Origin: Bryobacterales bacterium
GTDB lineage: Bacteria; Acidobacteriota; Terriglobia; Bryobacterales; Bryobacteraceae
Assembly: GCA_003164035.1 (NCBI GenBank)
Contig: PLRS01000030.1
Location: 1 to 61,433, forward strand
Direction of reading: 5' to 3'
DNA: 61,433 bases
Positions 1-10,046 of the stretch are shown piece by piece (position 1 is the first letter of the stretch; each line of letters opens with the position of its first letter). A program made the translations under genes and the position numbers. The notes under the pieces were generated by a model, which ran no database searches, was not told where the DNA came from, and saw nothing but the letters and a program-made list of their open reading frames with translations.

Positions 1-1
1 G

Positions 2-268
2 TCCGGCCAGGCCGAAGTGCTGCAGACCACCATCGCCTTCTTCAAGGTCGGAGACACGCACCAGGTACGCCAGCCGCAGGCCGGGAAGGCGGCCGGTATT
101 CGCGTTCACGCGAAGCCGGTTGCCCCGAAAGCCGGCGACCGAGTTGCCGCCGCCTCGCTGGCGAGAATGCAGCAAGCCGTCAACTCGGCCGGAACCGGCA
201 TCGAGCTGGGCACCGACAGCGGCGGCGCCGACTCCGCGGACCGGGATTTCGCGCCGTATCGGGAGTGA
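2..268 (+). CDS. Methyl-accepting chemotaxis protein, C-terminal end only (partial)
   Basis: Only the last 88 codons of a chemoreceptor are visible; the gene enters from the left edge. The reading frame starts S-G-Q-A-E-V-L-Q and continues [11 protein letters not shown], matching the end of the signalling domain of the receptor directly downstream. Bases 1-164 are identical to 2102-2265 at the tail of that receptor, so the two are very recent duplicates or have been homogenised by gene conversion. The tail ends RDFAPYRE, the same acidic/aromatic ending found in the other receptors of this cluster. The stop is 31 bp upstream of the next receptor's start, consistent with one operon. Confidence 0.9.
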   Translation, partial: SGQAEVLQTTIAFFKVGDTHQVRQPQAGKAAGIRVHAKPVAPKAGDRVAAASLARMQQAVNSAGTGIELGTDSGGADSADRDFAPYRE

Positions 269-299
269 GGCGGAAGAAAGGACTGGGAAGGGAACGCAA

Positions 300-2369
300 A
301 TGAAGAACGTAAGGATCGGAACGCGGATTGCAGCGGGCTTTGCCGCGGTGATTGCAGTCGCCGTGGCGCTGGGTTTGTTCGCTTATGGCAAGGTGGGAGG
401 AATCGAAAAGGTCTCCGCGGAAACCACCAAGAAGTCTCTTCCCGGCGTGTATCTTGCCGGTCAAGTGCAGAACGGCATTCAGAGAGAGTTCGGGCTTGTT
501 CTGCAACATATCGGATCCGCCGACAAGGGCGTGATGGAGCGGGCGGAAGCCGACATACAGGAATCGCGCGCTCGCAACCGGGGCTTTCGGGATGAATACC
601 AGAAACTGCTTTCGACCGATCAGGAGCGCCGTCTGTTCGACGCGCTGATGGCCGCTCGCAACAACTATGCCGGCGTGTGCGACGAGGCGTTGAAACTGAG
701 CCACATCGGGACGACGGCGGCGAAAAAGCAGGCGGCGGACCTGGCAAATGAGAAGCTCGGGTCCCTCGAAGCGGCCTACCTGGAAGCCGCCGGGAATGTG
801 GTCTCGACCAGCAAATCGGCGGCGGACGAGCACTCGCAAAGCGTCGAGGACTCGGTGAGCGGAGCCCGCATCGGCGTGCTGGTCGGCATCTGCTCGGCGG
901 TTTTTGTCGCGGTCTTGATCGCATGGTTCATCGTGCGGAGCATCACGCGTCCGCTGGCGGCGGCCGTCGGGCTGGTGAACCGGGTCGCGCAAGGGGACCT
1001 CACTCACACCGTGGAGGCGACCTCCACCGATGAGTTCGGCCGCATGCTCGCGGCGATGAACGCCATGGTGGACAACCTGCAGGGCGCCGCCAATGTGGCC
1101 GTCAAGATCTCCGAGGGCGACTTGAGCGTGGAGGCCAGGGCGCTGTCGGAAAAGGATGTCCTCGGGCAGGCGCAAAGGAAGATGGTGGAGAACCTCAAAG
1201 GCGCGGTCAATGTGGCCGTGAAGATCTCCGAGGGAGACTTGGCGGTCGAGGTCAAGGCGCTTTCGGAAAGGGACGTCCTGGGTCAGGCGCAAAGGAAGAT
1301 GGTGGAAAACCTCAAAGGCGCGGCGCGGGTGGCCGTGAAGATCTCCGAGGGAGACCTGAGCGTGGAGGCCAAGGCGCTTTCGGAAAAGGACGTCCTCGGC
1401 CAAGCGCTGGCCAAGATGCTCGCCAATCTGCGCAAGACGGTGTCGGAGGTAACGGCCGCGGCCGCCAACGTAGCCTCCGGGAGCGAAGAAATGAGCTCCA
1501 CGGCGGAACAACTTTCGCAGGGCGCCACCGAGCAGTCCTCCTCCGCCGAAGAGACCACATCCGCCATGGAAGAGATGGCCGCCAGCGTCCACCAGAACTC
1601 CGACAACGCGCGCCAGACCGACAAGATCGCCTCCAAAGCCGCTGGCGACGCGCGCTCCAGCGGCGAGGCCGTGGTGCGGACCGCCGCTGCGATGAGACAG
1701 GTCGCCGAGAAGATCGCCATCATCGAGGAAATCGCCCGCAAGACGGACCTGCTGGCGCTGAACGCCGCGGTCGAAGCTGCCCGCGCCGGCGAACATGGCA
1801 AGGGATTTGCGGTGGTCGCCTCGGAGGTGCGCAAGCTGGCCGAACGCAGCCAGGCCGCCGCGGCCGAGATCAGCCGCCTCACCGTCGACGGCGTGCAAAC
1901 GGCGGAAGGAGCCGGTGAACTGCTGGCCAAGCTGGTGCCCGATATTCAGAAGACGGCGGAACTGGTGCGGGAGATTGCCGCTGCCAGCGCCGAACAAAGC
2001 ACCGGCGCCAACCAGGTCAACAAGGCGATCCAGCAACTCGACCAGGTGATCCAGCAGAACGCGGCGGCGTCCGAAGAGATGGCCTCGACGGCGGAGGAAC
2101 TGTCCGGCCAGGCCGAAGTGCTGCAGACCACCATCGCCTTCTTCAAGGTCGGAGACACGCACCAGGTACGCCAGCCGCAGGCCGGGAAGGCGGCCGGTAT
2201 TCGCGTTCACGCGAAGCCGGTTGCCCCGAAAGCCGGCGACCGAGTTGCCGCCGCCTCGCTGGCGAAAATGCAGCGCGCCGTGAACTCCGGCGGGAGCGGC
2301 GTCCGACTGGATATCGACAGCGGCGGCGCCGACTCCGCGGACCGGGATTTCGCGCCATATCAAGAGTGA
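300..2369 (+). CDS. Methyl-accepting chemotaxis protein with three tandem HAMP-like units
   Basis: A 689-aa transmembrane chemoreceptor that would feed CheA/CheW signalling. The ATG at 300 is preceded by a GGGAAGGGA Shine-Dalgarno and starts [10 protein letters not shown], as do its paralogues; an upstream in-frame ATG at 120 lies inside the previous gene and is rejected. Layout: TM1 at about 10-28, a four-helix-type periplasmic sensor to about 188, TM2 at about 191-212, HAMP 213-261, three 39-residue repeats (262-300, 301-339, 340-378; core [19 protein letters not shown]), then the MCP signalling domain with its hairpin tip [20 protein letters not shown] near residues 477-500. The C-terminus RDFAPYQE lacks a classical NWETF tether. 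The ligand cannot be inferred. Confidence 0.95.
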   Translation: MKNVRIGTRIAAGFAAVIAVAVALGLFAYGKVGGIEKVSAETTKKSLPGVYLAGQVQNGIQREFGLVLQHIGSADKGVMERAEADIQESRARNRGFRDEYQKLLSTDQERRLFDALMAARNNYAGVCDEALKLSHIGTTAAKKQAADLANEKLGSLEAAYLEAAGNVVSTSKSAADEHSQSVEDSVSGARIGVLVGICSAVFVAVLIAWFIVRSITRPLAAAVGLVNRVAQGDLTHTVEATSTDEFGRMLAAMNAMVDNLQGAANVAVKISEGDLSVEARALSEKDVLGQAQRKMVENLKGAVNVAVKISEGDLAVEVKALSERDVLGQAQRKMVENLKGAARVAVKISEGDLSVEAKALSEKDVLGQALAKMLANLRKTVSEVTAAAANVASGSEEMSSTAEQLSQGATEQSSSAEETTSAMEEMAASVHQNSDNARQTDKIASKAAGDARSSGEAVVRTAAAMRQVAEKIAIIEEIARKTDLLALNAAVEAARAGEHGKGFAVVASEVRKLAERSQAAAAEISRLTVDGVQTAEGAGELLAKLVPDIQKTAELVREIAAASAEQSTGANQVNKAIQQLDQVIQQNAAASEEMASTAEELSGQAEVLQTTIAFFKVGDTHQVRQPQAGKAAGIRVHAKPVAPKAGDRVAAASLAKMQRAVNSGGSGVRLDIDSGGADSADRDFAPYQE
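1083..1433 (+). repeat. Three 117-bp in-frame tandem repeats within the receptor gene
   Basis: Three consecutive 117-bp units (1083-1199, 1200-1316, 1317-1433) each encode 39 residues of a HAMP-like linker. They differ by only a handful of residues (for example [33 protein letters not shown]). The neighbouring receptor genes carry different numbers of this unit, so it expands and contracts by unequal recombination. Confidence 0.9.
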
Positions 2370-2378
2370 GCTGCGACG

Positions 2379-2708
2379 ATGCCCACGATTACCGAGACGC
2401 GGCAGTGTATGACGTTCAAACTGGGCAACGAGTCTGCCATCGAGGCGGCCCAGGTGTGCGAGGTGCTGGGAATATCCGAGATCACCCAACTCGAACCGGC
2501 CAACATCGATCCGGCCCCGCGGATTGCCATGCGGTGGCGGACGGAGTTCATTCAGGGGACGGGGAAGCGCGGCGGCGGCTTCGTCACTCTCCTCGCGGCA
2601 GCGCGGTCTTCTCGCCGGATGAAGTGGCGGGGGTCGAGGCAGCCGGGCGCCAATGGGGCGGCCCCGCGCCACAATGTGGCGGCGGCTGACGGCATGCCGC
2701 GCGGCTAG
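2379..2708 (+). pseudogene. cheW remnant 1 (internal deletion plus frameshift)
   Basis: The open frame starts MPTITETRQCMTFKLGNE and parallels intact CheW (7051-7557) up to SEITQ. It then jumps directly to LEPANIDPAPRIAMRWRTEF, so roughly 75 codons covering the central beta-barrel are missing without loss of frame. After GGGFVTL the frame shifts and the rest no longer resembles CheW. An ATG is retained (2379), but the product would lack most of the fold that binds CheA and receptors. It sits between two receptor genes, exactly where intact cheW sits after the third receptor. Confidence 0.85.
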
Positions 2709-2731
2709 CGGAACGGAAGGCAGGACATCGA

Positions 2732-4678
2732 ATGAAGAATTGGAAGATCGGAACACGGATCGGCGCGGGCTTCGCGGCAGTGATTGCGATAGCCATGACG
2801 CTCGGTATATTTGCTTACAACCGGCTGAGCGGCATCGACAGAAGTGCCAGCGAAATCACGCGGAACGCGCTGCCGACGGTTTACGCAATCGGGCAGATCG
2901 TAAACAATGTGTCCACGGAATATAACCTCGTCGTCCAGCACGTCCTGGCGGCCGACAAGGCGGAGAAAGAGCGCCTCGGCGCGGATATCCGGGAGATTCG
3001 CTCTCAGAACGCCAAACAGCGCGCCGACTATGAAAAGCTGATCGACTCGGAAAGAGGGCGGGACCTGTTCGAGACCACCGGCGCGGCCCGCACCGCCCTG
3101 GCCGACGCCATGGACGAAGCACTGCGGCAGAGCGATGCGCTCCGGAAAGAGGAGGCCCTGGCGGTGGTCGGCCTGAAGGTGAAGCCGCTGTACCGCAGAT
3201 ACGCAGAGGCGGCCGCGGCGATGGTTGCCTACAACAAGGCGCAGGCCGACGACGCCGGCAAGCAGGTCGAAGGCAGTGTTTCCACCGCCAAGACCGGCGT
3301 ACTGGCCGGACTGGCCGTGGCCCTCGCCGCGGCTCTGTGCATCTCCATTTTCGTAGCTGGCAGCATCACTCGGCCGCTCGCTACGGCGGTCGATCTGGTC
3401 GGCAAAGTGGCCACCGGCGACCTCACCCACAAAGGAGACGTGCTCTCGCGCGATGAACTGGGAGAGACGATTGCGGCCATCAACCGCATGGTGGACAACC
3501 TTCGGAAGGCGGCCGCCGTCGCGCTGGCGATCGCGGAGGGCAATCTCACGGTGGAGCCGGCCGTGCTTGGGGAGAAGGACGCTCTGGGGCAGGCCTTGAA
3601 GCAGATGGTGGAAAACCTCAACAACGCGGTTTACGTCGCCGTCCGGATCTCCGAGGGCGACCTCACTACTGAGGCCAAGGCGCTGTCGGAGAACGACACC
3701 TTAGGCCAAGCGCTGACCAAGATGCTGGCGAATCTGCGCAAGACGGTTTCCGCGGTAACGGCGGCCGCCGCCAATGTCGCCTCCGGCAGCGAGGAGATGA
3801 GCTCGACGGCGGAGCAACTGTCGCAGGGCTCGACCGAGCAGGCGTCCTCCGCCGAGGAAACCACCGCCGCTATGGAAGAGATGGCGGCCAGCGTCCAACA
3901 GAACGCCGACAATGCGCGCCAGACCGATAAGATCGCCGCCAAAGCGGCGGACGATGCGCGGCTGAGCGGCGTCGCGGTGGAACGAACCGTGGGCGCCATG
4001 AAACAAGTGGCGGAGAAAATCGGCATTATCGAAGAAATCGCCCGCAAGACGGACCTGCTGGCGCTGAACGCCGCCGTCGAAGCGGCCCGCGCCGGCGAAC
4101 ACGGCAAGGGATTTGCGGTGGTCGCCTCGGAAGTGCGCAAGCTGGCGGAGCGCAGCCAAGTGGCCGCGGCTGAAATCGGCCGGCTCACCGTCGACGGCGT
4201 GCAGACGGCGGAAGGGGCCGGTGAGCTGCTGGCCAAGCTGGTGCCCGATATTCAGAGAACGGCGGAACTGGTGCGGGAGATTGCCGCCGCCAGCGCCGAG
4301 CAGAATACCGGCGCCGGCCAGGTCAACAAGGCGATCCAGCAACTGGACCAGGTAATCCAGCAAAACGCTGCCGCTTCCGAGGAAATGGCCTCGACGGCGG
4401 AGGAGCTGTCCACTCAAGCCGAGTTCCTCGAGTCCTCCATCGCCTTCTTCAAAGTTGGCGAAACGCATCAGGCGCGCCAGCCTCAGGCCGGGAAGGCGGC
4501 CGGCCGCGCTTATGCGCGCGCGAAGCCGGTCGCTGCGAGAGCCGGCGACCGAAGCACGGCTGCCTCATTGGCGAAGATGCAGCGCGCCGTCAATTCGGCC
4601 GGCACCGGCATCGAGTTGGATATCGATCGCGGCGGCGGTGATCCCCAGGACCGGGATTTCGCCCCCTATCAGGAGTGA
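2732..4678 (+). CDS. Methyl-accepting chemotaxis protein
   Basis: A 648-aa transmembrane chemoreceptor, the second complete one in the array. The ATG follows GGAAGG. The order is TM1 (about 10-28), a periplasmic four-helix sensor (about 30-185), TM2 (about 189-210, [20 protein letters not shown]), HAMP, two 39-residue HAMP-like units ([20 protein letters not shown] and [20 protein letters not shown]), then the MCP signalling domain with its tip near residue 435. The sensor domain diverges from the flanking receptors ([20 protein letters not shown]) while the signalling half is nearly the same, so ligand specificity has diverged while coupling to CheA/CheW has been kept. The tail ends RDFAPYQE. 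Confidence 0.95.
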   Translation: MKNWKIGTRIGAGFAAVIAIAMTLGIFAYNRLSGIDRSASEITRNALPTVYAIGQIVNNVSTEYNLVVQHVLAADKAEKERLGADIREIRSQNAKQRADYEKLIDSERGRDLFETTGAARTALADAMDEALRQSDALRKEEALAVVGLKVKPLYRRYAEAAAAMVAYNKAQADDAGKQVEGSVSTAKTGVLAGLAVALAAALCISIFVAGSITRPLATAVDLVGKVATGDLTHKGDVLSRDELGETIAAINRMVDNLRKAAAVALAIAEGNLTVEPAVLGEKDALGQALKQMVENLNNAVYVAVRISEGDLTTEAKALSENDTLGQALTKMLANLRKTVSAVTAAAANVASGSEEMSSTAEQLSQGSTEQASSAEETTAAMEEMAASVQQNADNARQTDKIAAKAADDARLSGVAVERTVGAMKQVAEKIGIIEEIARKTDLLALNAAVEAARAGEHGKGFAVVASEVRKLAERSQVAAAEIGRLTVDGVQTAEGAGELLAKLVPDIQRTAELVREIAAASAEQNTGAGQVNKAIQQLDQVIQQNAAASEEMASTAEELSTQAEFLESSIAFFKVGETHQARQPQAGKAAGRAYARAKPVAARAGDRSTAASLAKMQRAVNSAGTGIELDIDRGGGDPQDRDFAPYQE

Positions 4679-4690
4679 CACGGAACTCGT

Positions 4691-4819
4691 GCCTTTACCG
4701 AGACGCGGCCATATACGACGTTCCAACCGGGCGAAGAGCTGTCTTCCGCCGATCCGGCCCAGGTTCGCGATGGACCGGAGGCGCCCGAGATTGCCCGGCG
4801 CATTGCAAGACAAGGTTGA
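4691..4819 (+). pseudogene. cheW remnant 2 (short, start codon lost)
   Basis: Reading from 4691 gives A-F-T-E-T-R-P-Y-T-T-F-Q-P-G-E-E-L, then S-S-A-D-P-A-Q-V-R-D. This aligns residue for residue with the N-terminus of intact CheW (ITETRQYMTFKLGDELFAIDVAQVRE). There is no start codon and the frame stops after 42 codons. It is a second, more decayed relic of cheW in the gap between the second and third receptors, and shows that the duplicated unit was mcp plus cheW. Confidence 0.8.
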
Positions 4820-4831
4820 AAGGGGAGCGAT

Positions 4832-7036
4832 ATGAAGAATTTGAGGATCGGAACACGGATTTCATCCGCCTTTAGCATGGTAATCACAGTCGCCGTGGCG
4901 CTCGGTTTGTTCGCCTATGGCAAGGTGGGAGGAATCGAAAAGCTATCCGCCGAAATCGCCAGGAATTCGCTTCCGGGAGTGTATCTCGCCGGTCAGGTGC
5001 AGAATGGCATTCAGAAGGAATTCAGCCTTATTCTGCAGCACATCGGAGCCGCCGATAAGGGCGAGATGGCGCGCATGGAAGCCGACTTGCAAGAATCGCG
5101 CACGCGGAACCGGGGGTTTCGGGACGAGTACCAGAAACTGATATCGACCGATAAGGAGCGCACTCTGTTCGACGCTCTGATGGCGGCCCGCAACGCCTAT
5201 GTCGCCGCTTGCGACGAGGCTTTGAAACTCAGCCGCACCGGGACGGCAGGGGCGAAAAAGCAGGCGGCGGAACTGGTGGAAGGAAAGGTCAGATCGCTGG
5301 AGGCGGAATACCTGGAAGCCGCGGCCAACGTGGTTTCGAACAGCAAGGCGGCGGCCGACGAGCGCTCGCAAGAGGTTCAGGAGGCCGTGACCGGCGCCCG
5401 TATCGGCGTGCTGATCGGCATCTGCCTGGCTTTCTTTATCGCGGCCTCGATCTCATGGTTCATCGTGAGGAGCATCACGCGCCCGTTGGCGGCGGCCGTA
5501 GGGCTGGTGAACCGGGTCGCCCAGGGGGACCTCACCCACACGGTGGAGACGACCTCCACCGACGAGTTCGGCCGCATGCTCACGGCCATGAACGCCATGG
5601 TGGAGAACCTGAAAGGCGCGGCCAACGTGGCCGTCAAGATTTCCGAGGGCGATGTGAGCGTCAAACCCAACGCCCTTTCCGAGCAGGACGCTCTCGGCCA
5701 GGCGCTGATCCGGATGGTGCAGAACCTCAACGCCCTGGTCCGCGACGCACAAGAGCTGTCGGCCACCGCCCTTAAGGGCGATCTCTCGAAACGTGCGGAC
5801 GTAGGCAAGCACCAGGGCGAATATCGCAGGGTCATGGAGGGCATGAACGACACCCTGGAGGCGATCGCGGGTCCGCTTCACACCGCTGGCGGAAGATTGG
5901 CCCAGATCGCCAAAGGAGAGATTCCGCCGAAGATCTCGGACCACTACCAGGGCGAGTTCGACGCCCTCAAGTTGAACGTCAACCAGTCGATCGATACGTT
6001 GAAGAGCGTAGCTCACGTGGCCGGCCAGATCTCCCAGGGGGACCTGACCGTCGAGGCCAGAACCGTTTCCGAGGAGGACGTTCTGGGGCACGCGTTGGTG
6101 CGCATGCTGGAGAACCTGCGCAAGACGGTGTCCCAGGTAACGGCGGCCGCCGCCTACGTCGCCAAGGGGAGCGAAGAGATGAGCGCGACGGCGCAGCAGC
6201 TCTCGCAGGGTGCCTCGGAGCAGGCGTCCTCGGCCGAAGAGACTACCGCCGCCATGGAGGAGATGGCGGCCAGCGTCCACCAGAACGCCGACAACGCGCG
6301 CCAGACCGACAAAATCGCTTCGAAAGCCTCCGAGGACGCGCGCTCCGGCGGCGAGGCGGTGGTGCGAACCGTGTGCGCCATGAAACAAGTGGCGGAGAAG
6401 ATCGGCATCATCGAAGAAATCGCGCGCAAGACGGACCTGCTGGCGCTGAACGCGGCGGTGGAAGCTGCCCGCGCTGGTGAGCACGGCAAGGGATTTGCGG
6501 TGGTCGCTTCGGAAGTGCGCAAGCTTGCCGAGCGCAGCCAGACCGCCGCGGCCGAGATCAACCGGCTCACCGCAGAGGGGGTGCAGACGGCGGAGGGCGC
6601 CGGTGAGCTGCTGGCCAAGCTGGTTCCCGACATTCGGAAGACGGCGGAACTGGTGCGGGAGATCGCTGCCTCCAGCGCCGAACAAAGCACCGGCGCCAAC
6701 CAGGTCAACAAGGCCATCCAGCAACTGGACCAGGTGATCCAGCAAAACTCGGCGGCTTCCGAAGAGATGGCCTCGACGGCGGAGAAACTGTCCGGCCAGG
6801 CCGAAGTGCTCCAGTCCAGCATCGCCTTCTTCAAGGTCGGCGGCGACGAACACGCGCGTGCGCCCCAGGCCAGGAAGGCGCCGATCCCCCAGAAAGCCGC
6901 TGATCGAAGCGGCACGGCAATCTCGCTGACCGGGATGCAGCGGGCCGTCAATTCCGATGGAACCGCCATCGAGCTCGATACCGACAGCGGCGGCGCCGAC
7001 GCGCGCGATCGCGAGTTCGCCCCCTATCGGGCGTGA
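4832..7036 (+). CDS. Methyl-accepting chemotaxis protein with extended HAMP region
   Basis: A 734-aa transmembrane chemoreceptor. The ATG follows AAAGGGGAG. The N-terminal sensor is very close to that of the receptor at 300 ([16 protein letters not shown]). TM2 is near 190-212, followed by HAMP and one 39-residue unit. About 120 residues then have no equivalent in the sisters ([40 protein letters not shown]); they resemble another pair of HAMP-like helices, and a last unit ([20 protein letters not shown]) follows. The signalling tip lies near residue 528. The tail ends REFAPYRA. It is the receptor directly coupled to the intact cheW, whose start lies 15 bp after its stop. Confidence 0.95.
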   Translation: MKNLRIGTRISSAFSMVITVAVALGLFAYGKVGGIEKLSAEIARNSLPGVYLAGQVQNGIQKEFSLILQHIGAADKGEMARMEADLQESRTRNRGFRDEYQKLISTDKERTLFDALMAARNAYVAACDEALKLSRTGTAGAKKQAAELVEGKVRSLEAEYLEAAANVVSNSKAAADERSQEVQEAVTGARIGVLIGICLAFFIAASISWFIVRSITRPLAAAVGLVNRVAQGDLTHTVETTSTDEFGRMLTAMNAMVENLKGAANVAVKISEGDVSVKPNALSEQDALGQALIRMVQNLNALVRDAQELSATALKGDLSKRADVGKHQGEYRRVMEGMNDTLEAIAGPLHTAGGRLAQIAKGEIPPKISDHYQGEFDALKLNVNQSIDTLKSVAHVAGQISQGDLTVEARTVSEEDVLGHALVRMLENLRKTVSQVTAAAAYVAKGSEEMSATAQQLSQGASEQASSAEETTAAMEEMAASVHQNADNARQTDKIASKASEDARSGGEAVVRTVCAMKQVAEKIGIIEEIARKTDLLALNAAVEAARAGEHGKGFAVVASEVRKLAERSQTAAAEINRLTAEGVQTAEGAGELLAKLVPDIRKTAELVREIAASSAEQSTGANQVNKAIQQLDQVIQQNSAASEEMASTAEKLSGQAEVLQSSIAFFKVGGDEHARAPQARKAPIPQKAADRSGTAISLTGMQRAVNSDGTAIELDTDSGGADARDREFAPYRA

Positions 7037-7050
7037 AACGGAGAGGAAAA

Positions 7051-7557
7051 ATGATTACCGAGACACGGCAGTATATGACGTTCAAACTGGGCGACGAGCT
7101 GTTCGCCATCGACGTGGCCCAGGTGCGCGAGGTGCTGGAAGTATCGCAGATCACCAAGGTACCCACGGCACCCGCCTATATGCGCGGTGTCGTGAACGTG
7201 CGCGGGCAGGCGACGCCGGTAGTGGATCTGCGTCTGCGCTTCGGATTGGCGCCGGGAACCGATACGGTGCACACGCGGATTATCGTGATGGAACTGGAGC
7301 TGGACGGTGAAGCCACGGTCTTGGGCGGGATCGCCGACAGCGTGCACGAAGTGATCGAACTCGAACCGAGCTCGATCGATCCGGCGCCGCGGATCGCCAT
7401 GCGGTGGCGGACGGATTTCATTCAGGGGATGGGGAAACGCGGCGACGATTTCATCATCATCCTCGACGTCAACGCTGTCTTTTCGTCGGAGGACGTGGCG
7501 CGGGTCGAGGCGGCGGGCCACCAACTTGGCGAACCCGCGCCGGCCGCGGAAGGCTGA
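7051..7557 (+). CDS. cheW: Chemotaxis coupling protein CheW
   Basis: A 168-aa adaptor that bridges chemoreceptors and the CheA kinase. The chosen ATG (7051) has GGAGAGG five bases upstream; a GTG 18 bases earlier overlaps the receptor stop and lacks such a site. CheW features are ETRQYMTFKLGDELFAIDV at the N-terminus, the ITKVPTAPAYMRGVVNVRGQ segment and PVVDLRLRFGL in the middle, all typical of the two-lobed beta-barrel. It is the only intact copy among three. It is co-directional with the receptors upstream and the response regulator 19 bp downstream. No cheA is in the window, so the kinase must be encoded elsewhere. Confidence 0.95.
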   Translation: MITETRQYMTFKLGDELFAIDVAQVREVLEVSQITKVPTAPAYMRGVVNVRGQATPVVDLRLRFGLAPGTDTVHTRIIVMELELDGEATVLGGIADSVHEVIELEPSSIDPAPRIAMRWRTDFIQGMGKRGDDFIIILDVNAVFSSEDVARVEAAGHQLGEPAPAAEG

Positions 7558-7576
7558 CGAGCGCTGGGGAGACGCC

Positions 7577-7951
7577 ATGCCGAGGATTCTGGTAATAGAC
7601 GATTCGCCTTCCGCGCTGCAGGTAATCGAGACGATGCTCGTCAATGCCGGCCATATGGTGATTACCTGCAGCGACGGGAAACGCGCCGTCGAAATGCTGC
7701 AACGCGAAGCTTTCGATCTGATCCTCACCGATATCTATATGCCGGATGAGGACGGTTTGGAAGTAATCCGGGACGCGCAACGGGTTCACCCGTGCTTGCC
7801 CATCGTGGCCATGAGCGGGGTCGCCGGACGACGAAACATGCTGGCCGTCGCCAGGCACCTGGGTGCCTGCCAGATTCTCCAGAAGCCATTTTCGCGCGAG
7901 GACCTGCTCGATGCGGTGGCAGCGGCGTGGAACCGGGAGCCCCACCAATGA
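7577..7951 (+). CDS. CheY-like response regulator (stand-alone receiver)
   Basis: A 124-aa single receiver domain. The phospho-acceptor Asp is in LILTDIYMPDEDG, the acidic pair is in LVIDDSP, and the conserved Lys is in LQKPFSRED. Start at ATG 7577, with a GGGGAG site just upstream. It lies between cheW and cheR and its stop overlaps the cheR start (ATGA), so the two are translationally coupled. The position suggests a chemotaxis phosphate sink or an accessory output rather than the main motor-binding CheY; a second receiver gene follows cheB. Confidence 0.9.
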   Translation: MPRILVIDDSPSALQVIETMLVNAGHMVITCSDGKRAVEMLQREAFDLILTDIYMPDEDGLEVIRDAQRVHPCLPIVAMSGVAGRRNMLAVARHLGACQILQKPFSREDLLDAVAAAWNREPHQ

Positions 7952-8838
7952 CGGCATCTGGCCCATTGACGCCGTGCGCGCACCCCACCGACCCGGTCGA
8001 GCTTTCGCCCGCGAGCTTCTGCCGATTTGCGCGCTTCATCGGCAGCGAGCTCGGCATCAAGATGCCCGCTTCGAAGGCGGCGATGGTGCAGAGCCGTCTC
8101 CTGCGCCGCGTCCGCGAACTGGGGCTCGAGTCGCTCGAGCGTTATGCCGAGTACTTCTTCGCCTCCGCCAACGGCGAGGAGCGGGAACACTTCATCAATG
8201 CCATCACAACCAATAAAACCGACTTCTTTCGCGAGCCGGAACACTTCGCTTATTTGCGGGAGGTTGTCTTGCCGGCGCGGAGCCGCGAGCGGGCCGGCGG
8301 GGTAAGGTTCAAGGCCTGGTCCGCCGGATGCTCTTCCGGCGAGGAGCCGTACAGCCTGGCGATGGTGCTGGCCGAATATGGAGGCAGCCAGCCCGGTTTC
8401 GATTTCGCGATTCTCGCCACTGACGTTTCCACCAAAGTGTTGAACCGCGCCCGGGCCGGCATCTATCAGGAATCGCAGATCTCTCCCGTACCTCCGGATA
8501 TGCGAAAGAAATTTCTGCTGCGCAGCCGGGACAACGCGGCGCGGCTTGCCCGCGTCGTCCCGGAATTGCGGCAACGGGTCGGCTTCCACCAACTGAACTT
8601 CATGAATGGCGACTATGGCATTAAGGACCAATTCGACGCGGTCTTCTTTCGCAACGTCATGATCTATTTCGACCGGGACACGCAGCAAACCGTGATCGGC
8701 AAAATCTGCCGCCACCTTGTACCGGGAGGGTATCTGTTCGCCGGCCACTCGGAATCGCTGGCCGGGCTGGATATTCCGGTGACAGTCGTCAAGGCATCCA
8801 TCTACCGCAAACCAATCTCACCGGAGCGAGGCCGATAG
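7948..8838 (+). CDS. cheR: Chemotaxis protein methyltransferase CheR
   Basis: A 296-aa S-adenosylmethionine-dependent methyltransferase that methylates receptor glutamates for adaptation. An N-terminal helical domain (about 20-90) precedes the catalytic domain. Recognisable are [18 protein letters not shown] (the TTN-T-FFRE signature), the SAM-binding stretch [19 protein letters not shown], and the late motif [14 protein letters not shown]. The ATG at 7948 overlaps the preceding stop by four bases; an extended start further upstream would overlap the receiver gene in another frame and is rejected. It pairs with cheB six bases downstream. No TPR or pentapeptide-binding extension is present. 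Confidence 0.95.
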   Translation: MTASGPLTPCAHPTDPVELSPASFCRFARFIGSELGIKMPASKAAMVQSRLLRRVRELGLESLERYAEYFFASANGEEREHFINAITTNKTDFFREPEHFAYLREVVLPARSRERAGGVRFKAWSAGCSSGEEPYSLAMVLAEYGGSQPGFDFAILATDVSTKVLNRARAGIYQESQISPVPPDMRKKFLLRSRDNAARLARVVPELRQRVGFHQLNFMNGDYGIKDQFDAVFFRNVMIYFDRDTQQTVIGKICRHLVPGGYLFAGHSESLAGLDIPVTVVKASIYRKPISPERGR

Positions 8839-8843
8839 CGTCT

Positions 8844-9917
8844 ATGACAACGCCCAAGAAAATCCGCGTGCTGATCGTGGACGATTCCGCATCGGTTCGC
8901 CAGGTTCTGAAAGAGATCCTCGAATCCGACCCGCAGATCCAAGTGATGGCGGTCGCCTCAGACCCGTACGTCGCCGTGGAGCGCATCAAGAAGGAAATAC
9001 CCGACGTGATCACGCTCGACATCGAGATGCCGCGCATGGATGGGTTGACTTTCCTGGACAAGATTATGGGCCAACATCCCATCCCGGTCGTGATTTGTTC
9101 GACGCTGACCGGATCGGGGTCCGACGCCGCGCTCGCCGCTCTCGAAAAGGGGGCGGTGGAGATCGTCACCAAGCCCAAGCTGGGCGCCAGGGAGTTCTTC
9201 GAAGAGTCGCGGATCAGGATATGCGACGTAGTGAAGTCCGCCGCGCGCGCCCGGATCGGGAAGAACCGGACGCCGCCCCTTGCGGTGAACCCGAAGCTGA
9301 CCGCGGACGCCGTATTGCCGAAACCTGCCTCGAACGCGTTGATCCAGACGACGGAGAAAGTGGTGGCGGTGGGCGCCTCGACGGGAGGCACCGAGGCGCT
9401 GCGCGAATTCCTCGAGGCCATGCCGCTCGATGCTCCTGGAATCGTGATCGTACAACACATGCCGGAGGCCTTCACGGCGCGATTCGCCGAGCGGCTCGAC
9501 AAGACCTGCGGCATCACCGTGAAGGAGGCGGCCGACAACGATACGGTGATTCGGGGGCAGGCTCTCATTGCGCCCGGAAACCGCCATCTTCTGTTGAAGC
9601 GCAGCGGCGCCCGGTACTTCGTCGAGCTGAGAGACGGGCCGCTGGTGAGCCGTCACCGCCCGTCGGTGGATGTGTTGTTCCGGTCGGCGGCGCGCTACGG
9701 CGGCAGGAACGTGGTGGGAGTCATCATGACCGGAATGGGCGACGATGGCGCCAAGGGGATGCTGGAGATGAAGCAGGCCGGAGCGTTCAATATCGCCCAG
9801 GATGAATCGAGTTGCGTGGTTTTCGGGATGCCGGCCGAGGCCATCCGAATGGGCGCCGTGGACCGGGTCATGCCCCTCGGCTCGATCGCTCCCGAGGTGG
9901 TTCACCTGTGCCACTGA
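8844..9917 (+). CDS. cheB: Chemotaxis response regulator protein-glutamate methylesterase CheB
   Basis: A 357-aa two-domain enzyme that removes receptor methyl groups once phosphorylated by CheA. The receiver (about 7-125) has the acidic pair in LIVDDSAS and the acceptor Asp in [13 protein letters not shown]. The methylesterase domain (about 170-350) has the catalytic Ser in [11 protein letters not shown], His in [19 protein letters not shown] and Asp in [12 protein letters not shown]. Length and order are standard. It is co-transcribed with cheR and so completes the adaptation module of the receptor array upstream. Confidence 0.96.
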   Translation: MTTPKKIRVLIVDDSASVRQVLKEILESDPQIQVMAVASDPYVAVERIKKEIPDVITLDIEMPRMDGLTFLDKIMGQHPIPVVICSTLTGSGSDAALAALEKGAVEIVTKPKLGAREFFEESRIRICDVVKSAARARIGKNRTPPLAVNPKLTADAVLPKPASNALIQTTEKVVAVGASTGGTEALREFLEAMPLDAPGIVIVQHMPEAFTARFAERLDKTCGITVKEAADNDTVIRGQALIAPGNRHLLLKRSGARYFVELRDGPLVSRHRPSVDVLFRSAARYGGRNVVGVIMTGMGDDGAKGMLEMKQAGAFNIAQDESSCVVFGMPAEAIRMGAVDRVMPLGSIAPEVVHLCH

Positions 9918-10046
9918 AACCCGAATCGCCCGCTCGGGAGGCGGGCCACGTCGAATTTTTCCGGGCCTGGGCGGCGCTGGCGGTTCTCCCCAACCGGGCG
10001 CCCCGGGCGAAAGCGATCGCCGGCTTAAGGCAAAGGGAGTACGCGC

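Noticed and set aside
1083-1433. Tandem repeats considered as a CRISPR-like or VNTR locus
   Set aside because: They are in frame, contiguous without spacers and encode HAMP-like helices of a receptor.
180-2756. 858-codon open frame antisense to the receptor genes
   Set aside because: It is the reverse frame of a GC-rich, strongly biased coding region; its translation is rich in Arg/His/Gly with no domain, and it crosses the receptor and the cheW ruin. Similar long antisense frames at 3701-4468 and 5453-6853 are rejected for the same reason.
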